DNA from: Ascidia mentula
Taxonomy: Eukaryota; Chordata; Ascidiacea; Phlebobranchia; Ascidiidae
Assembly: GCA_947561715.1 (NCBI GenBank)
Contig: OX387201.1
Location: 18,862,001-18,926,000, forward strand
Reading direction: 5' to 3'
Length of the DNA stretch: 64,000 nucleotides
In this document: piece by piece, positions 60,789-64,000 of the stretch
Position numbering within the stretch: position 1 is the stretch's first letter
How the letters are laid out: every line of letters begins with the position of its first letter
Program-made: the position numbers and the translations under genes
Notes under the pieces: generated by a model
What the model was told of the DNA's origin: nothing
The model's database searches: none
Seen by the model: the letters and a program-made list of their open reading frames with translations, nothing else

Positions 60789-61525
60789 TATCCGTTTGGG
60801 ATAAAAAAAACTTCGACCGTCTCTGATTTAAGCGTGCTCGTAAAATATATTTACGTCGGCAGCATATTTTTATTTTTCACAAGCAGATCCTATCAGCTTC
60901 AAAAACAAGCAGATCCTATTAGCTTCAAAACCAAGCAGATCCTTTTTAACTTCAGAAAAATGCAAATCATTTAATTTTGAAACCAGACAATATCCCCATT
61001 AGGACAAATGATTTTCCAATGTTGAACTTACAACGAAAGACACATTCCGAGCTTTGTACAATTTTCAAGTTGGCAAAAGGACGCCACATAGCGATTGCCT
61101 ACATTTTGCTTTCCTTTCTGCTAGGTGGCAGTATAGTGCCATAGTAACAATTCTGAAAGTTACTATGTCAAGGGACTAACAACGCAAATCAACCTAAAGC
61201 ACATGGGTTGGGACTCCACTCTTGAGGTTAGGTTACCATGGAGATTTATATTACTTCATTTTTAACCATTTTTTATTGTATTTGGAGTGTACAATAAGAA
61301 AAGGATGTACGAATGTGTTTCAAATTGTGCGTTGCGTTGTGTCCGTTTCACTGCCTATAGATGTAATTATGCAAATAGGCGACCGACAGTGACTAACTTT
61401 GTGATAACTTTACAGTCAAAAAGAACACCTGTACTGAATATATCGCTCGGAAATACAAACTAAATACATGTAAAGGGAAGTGGGATGCTTTACTGTAATT
61501 TGTATTTCGATGCTGATTTCTCACC
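60733..61525 (+). repeat. Composite repeat element R, copy 3 (internally deleted)
   Basis: Same outer edges as the other copies, but about 1.15 kb is missing between GAGCTTTGTAC (near 61058) and TTCAAGTTGGCAAAAG, which removes the hammerhead-like motif and CRE pair. Confidence 0.8.
60880..60954 (+). repeat. 26-bp minisatellite, about 3 units
   Basis: Shortest version of the array at 9832. Confidence 0.93.
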
Positions 61526-61739
61526 AACGAGACGCTAGTCGACAAAACTTTTTTTCCAGTCGACAAAACTTTGAACGCTCATAACTTTGCCGTTTCTTAA
61601 CAGATCTCGATGATTTTTGCACAAGTTGCATGGAATGGCATGTAGTTTCAAAAAATATAAAAAAATTAAAAAAATTCTAACGATTTATGGAACGAATATT
61701 AATGTATATTGTCATAAATCGGTCATAACTACTTTTATC

Positions 61740-62062
61740 GAACCGCGGCCACGACTATTCATACACCGTTGGAAACTATATTAAAAACCCTTTCCAACCA
61801 TACCAAACTTGTCCAATTGTCGCACCTGAATGTACGTCTACTGATCGAATATTATTCATAACCGTCATAAAATATACACAATTTCGTTTATAAGTCTTTT
61901 CACAGTTTCGGGGCCACGACTATTCATACACCGTTGGAAACTACATTAAAAACCCTTTCCAACCATACCAAACTTGTCCAATTGTCGCACCTGAATGTAC
62001 GTCTACTGATCGAATATTATTCATAACCGTCATAAAAAATACACAATTTCGTTTATAAGTCT
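61740..62062. repeat. 165-bp satellite, about 2 units
   Basis: Same monomer and lead-in as 45899-47045, with only two units before the IL-17R tail flank. Confidence 0.93.
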
Positions 62063-62426
62063 TTTCACGTTTTGTGAAAATGACAAAAAATATTTGGCCG
62101 AAATGAAACTTTTGGTGAAACAAGTTAAAACATAATTAGATGGCTCACTAAGACGCTAAGTAAAACAACAGAAGAAACAAATAAAAAATAAAGCACAACT
62201 GTTACACATACATCAATAAAAAAGTGCATCGCTGTTCAATAAAAAAAGAAATAGTAATGTGCTCTTCGGCAATAACAAATTGAAAACCATCGTAAAAAAT
62301 TGGAATTACAACAAGATTGCACGATTAATCAAGTGTTGCCTTTACATAAATCACAAAACTTTGTTCTAGGATAAATAATGTGGCTAAAAGTTTACTCAAA
62401 AAACGAATTTCTACATAGCTTTAGTT

Positions 62427-62834
62427 TCATTCAAAGGAAGCTAAAGACTTCCATGGATCGTTTGTGAGGTCGATGGGGGCAAGTTCTGGTGTGTGCGCTG
62501 ATTCTCCGACTCGAACACACTCATCGATGTCATCGTCATCAAAATGAAATGAGGAAGCGTGAATTGAACAATCACTCATCGCTGACTCTGCACGAGGACT
62601 CAATGTCTCAATCCCACTATCTTGCGGTGAAATTGGATTGTTTAAAGGAGCCATAACCAGATATTCCCTCTCATATGGTTTGGAAGCTTCATTATTTTCA
62701 CATGGAACTCTTCGGGCAATTTGTAGTCGAAGATTATCATCTGCATATTTGGACTTTTTCTTTGGCAATAACTCCTTTAGTTGAGCATTCTGTTCTACTG
62801 ATTCGCCATCATCTGCAGCCATATAACTTTCATA
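62427..62834 (-). pseudogene. IL-17 receptor tail fragment (unit 2)
   Basis: Same fragment and same breakpoint as 47404-47811, ending LASFE; 131-codon frame from an internal Met still open. Confidence 0.85.
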
Positions 62835-63950
62835 TAAGGCGATTTAAAAAAAATTCCTTAGATCGGAACATTTTCAAATATGTCGTCAAAGTTGTCGCTG
62901 CTTTGGTTCTAGGCGTACACTGTAGTCTGTACAGTTTGTCATCAATTTGCATAAGCCTACTGTTGCGTCACAGACCTACCAGGACTGTCTACTTCATTGT
63001 GTTTCGGTGGAGGCTGTCAGTTGTGGAAATTAAAAAAAAACATGTTGTGATGATGTGCCGAAAGGTTATTAAAGTTCAAAAAAAAGGAATTAGCTGACAA
63101 TTTGGAAACAATGTCCATTATTGTTTCGCCTGTACTTGTTTAGGTTGCATGATCGTACGCTGCATGTCACATTACACCTTGTCGGACTGAAAGTTAGTTC
63201 GTTGGCATACGAGCTACCGGTGTAAAAAATAAGCACCAACATGCTGTTCCATATGCTCTTAGCTACATTTTGGGCGATTTCAAAAAAATTCCTTAGTTCG
63301 GAACATTTTCAAATATGTCGTCAAATTTGTCGCATTGAAAACGCACTTGCGTAGGTTGATCGCAGCTACATGTCACATGGCCCCTGTCGGACTGAAAGTT
63401 ATTTCGTTGGCATACGAGCTACCGGTGTAAAAAATAAACACTGACGTGTTGTTCCATATGCTCTTAGCTACATTTAGGGCGATTTTAAAAAAATTCCTTA
63501 GTTCGGAACATTTTCAAATATGTCGTCAAAGTTGTCGCATTGAATGCGCACTTGCGTAGGTTGATCGCAGCTGCATGTCACATGGCCCCTGTCGGACTGA
63601 AAGTTATTTCGTTGGCATACGAGCTTCCGGTGTAAAAAATAAGCACTAACATGTTGTTTCATATGCTCTTGGCTACATTTGAGGCGTGTTTAAAAAAATT
63701 CCTTGGTTCGGAACATTTTCAAATATGTCGTCAAAGTTGTCGCATTGAATGCGCACTTGCGTAGGTTGATCGCAGCTGCATGTCACATGGCCCCTGTCGG
63801 ACTGAAAGTTATTTCGTTGGCATACGAGCTACCGGTGTAAAAAATAAGCACTAACATGTTGTTTCATATGCTCTTGGCTACATTTGAGGCGTGTTTAAAA
63901 AAATTCCTTGGTTCGGAACATCTTCAAATATGTCGTCAAACTTGTCACTG
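62835..63950. repeat. 205-bp tandem array (unit 2), about 4-5 units
   Basis: Same monomer as 47812-49290 (AATTCCTTAGTTCGGAACAT near 63290, 63496, 63701, 63907). The first block keeps about 43 bp (62946-62988) absent from unit 1. Confidence 0.93.
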
Positions 63951-64000
63951 TTTTTGTGCCATACTTCACATTTGATAGGTGTTCAAAATTTGAAATTAAA

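Larger units (their letters stand above)
49344..64000 (+). repeat. Tandem segmental duplication unit 2 (about 14.7 kb)
   Basis: Repeats the parts of unit 1 in the same order. The final 17 bases of the window repeat 49327-49343, so the window ends at the boundary of a probable third unit. Confidence 0.9.

Overview
The window looks like nuclear DNA of an invertebrate chordate. A tunicate such as Ciona is the best guess, but that is inference from AT-rich sequence, very short exons with short introns, GT/AG splice sites, and linked interleukin-17-receptor-like and NACHT-LRR (NLR) genes. There is no operon, CRISPR array or rRNA, and I found no tRNA.

Layout. 1-17 kb (genes on the minus strand): three IL-17-receptor-like genes with uninterrupted reading frames. 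One is cut by the window edge (1-899). The other two are a tandem pair (5680-8109 and 13785-16140) whose flanks are duplicated as well. Between the pair sits a 2.6 kb repeat carrying a 28-copy, 26-bp minisatellite. 18-30 kb: an NLR locus on the minus strand. The downstream gene copy (20671-22985) has lost its N-terminal half at a duplication junction. The other (25182-29751) gives a phase-consistent eight-exon model of 707 residues (NACHT, linker, LRR). A 3.3 kb segment carrying LRR exons, a dead hAT transposon and a Penelope-like GIY-YIG remnant is present twice. 30-32.4 kb holds no gene I can support.

32.5-64 kb: two tandem copies of a 15-17 kb unit. Each holds (a) a roughly 18-exon gene ending in a kinase-like domain without the usual catalytic residues, (b) a LINE 3' end, (c) a small four-exon gene that joins the same type of 22-nt first exon to a fragment of tripeptidyl peptidase II, (d) another copy of the minisatellite repeat, (e) a 165-bp satellite, (f) a broken-off 3' end of the IL-17 receptor gene and (g) a 205-bp tandem array. 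The last bases of the window match the start of the second unit, so a third probably follows.

IL-17 receptors (cytokine signalling through SEFIR) and NLRs (cytosolic sensors) are both innate-immune families, and the region behaves like a rapidly duplicating immune cluster. The most unusual feature is the promoter plus 22-nt first-exon cassette, which occurs four times and starts two unrelated genes. Both copies of the kinase-like gene carry different lesions, while the 108-codon TPP2 chimera is open in both units.
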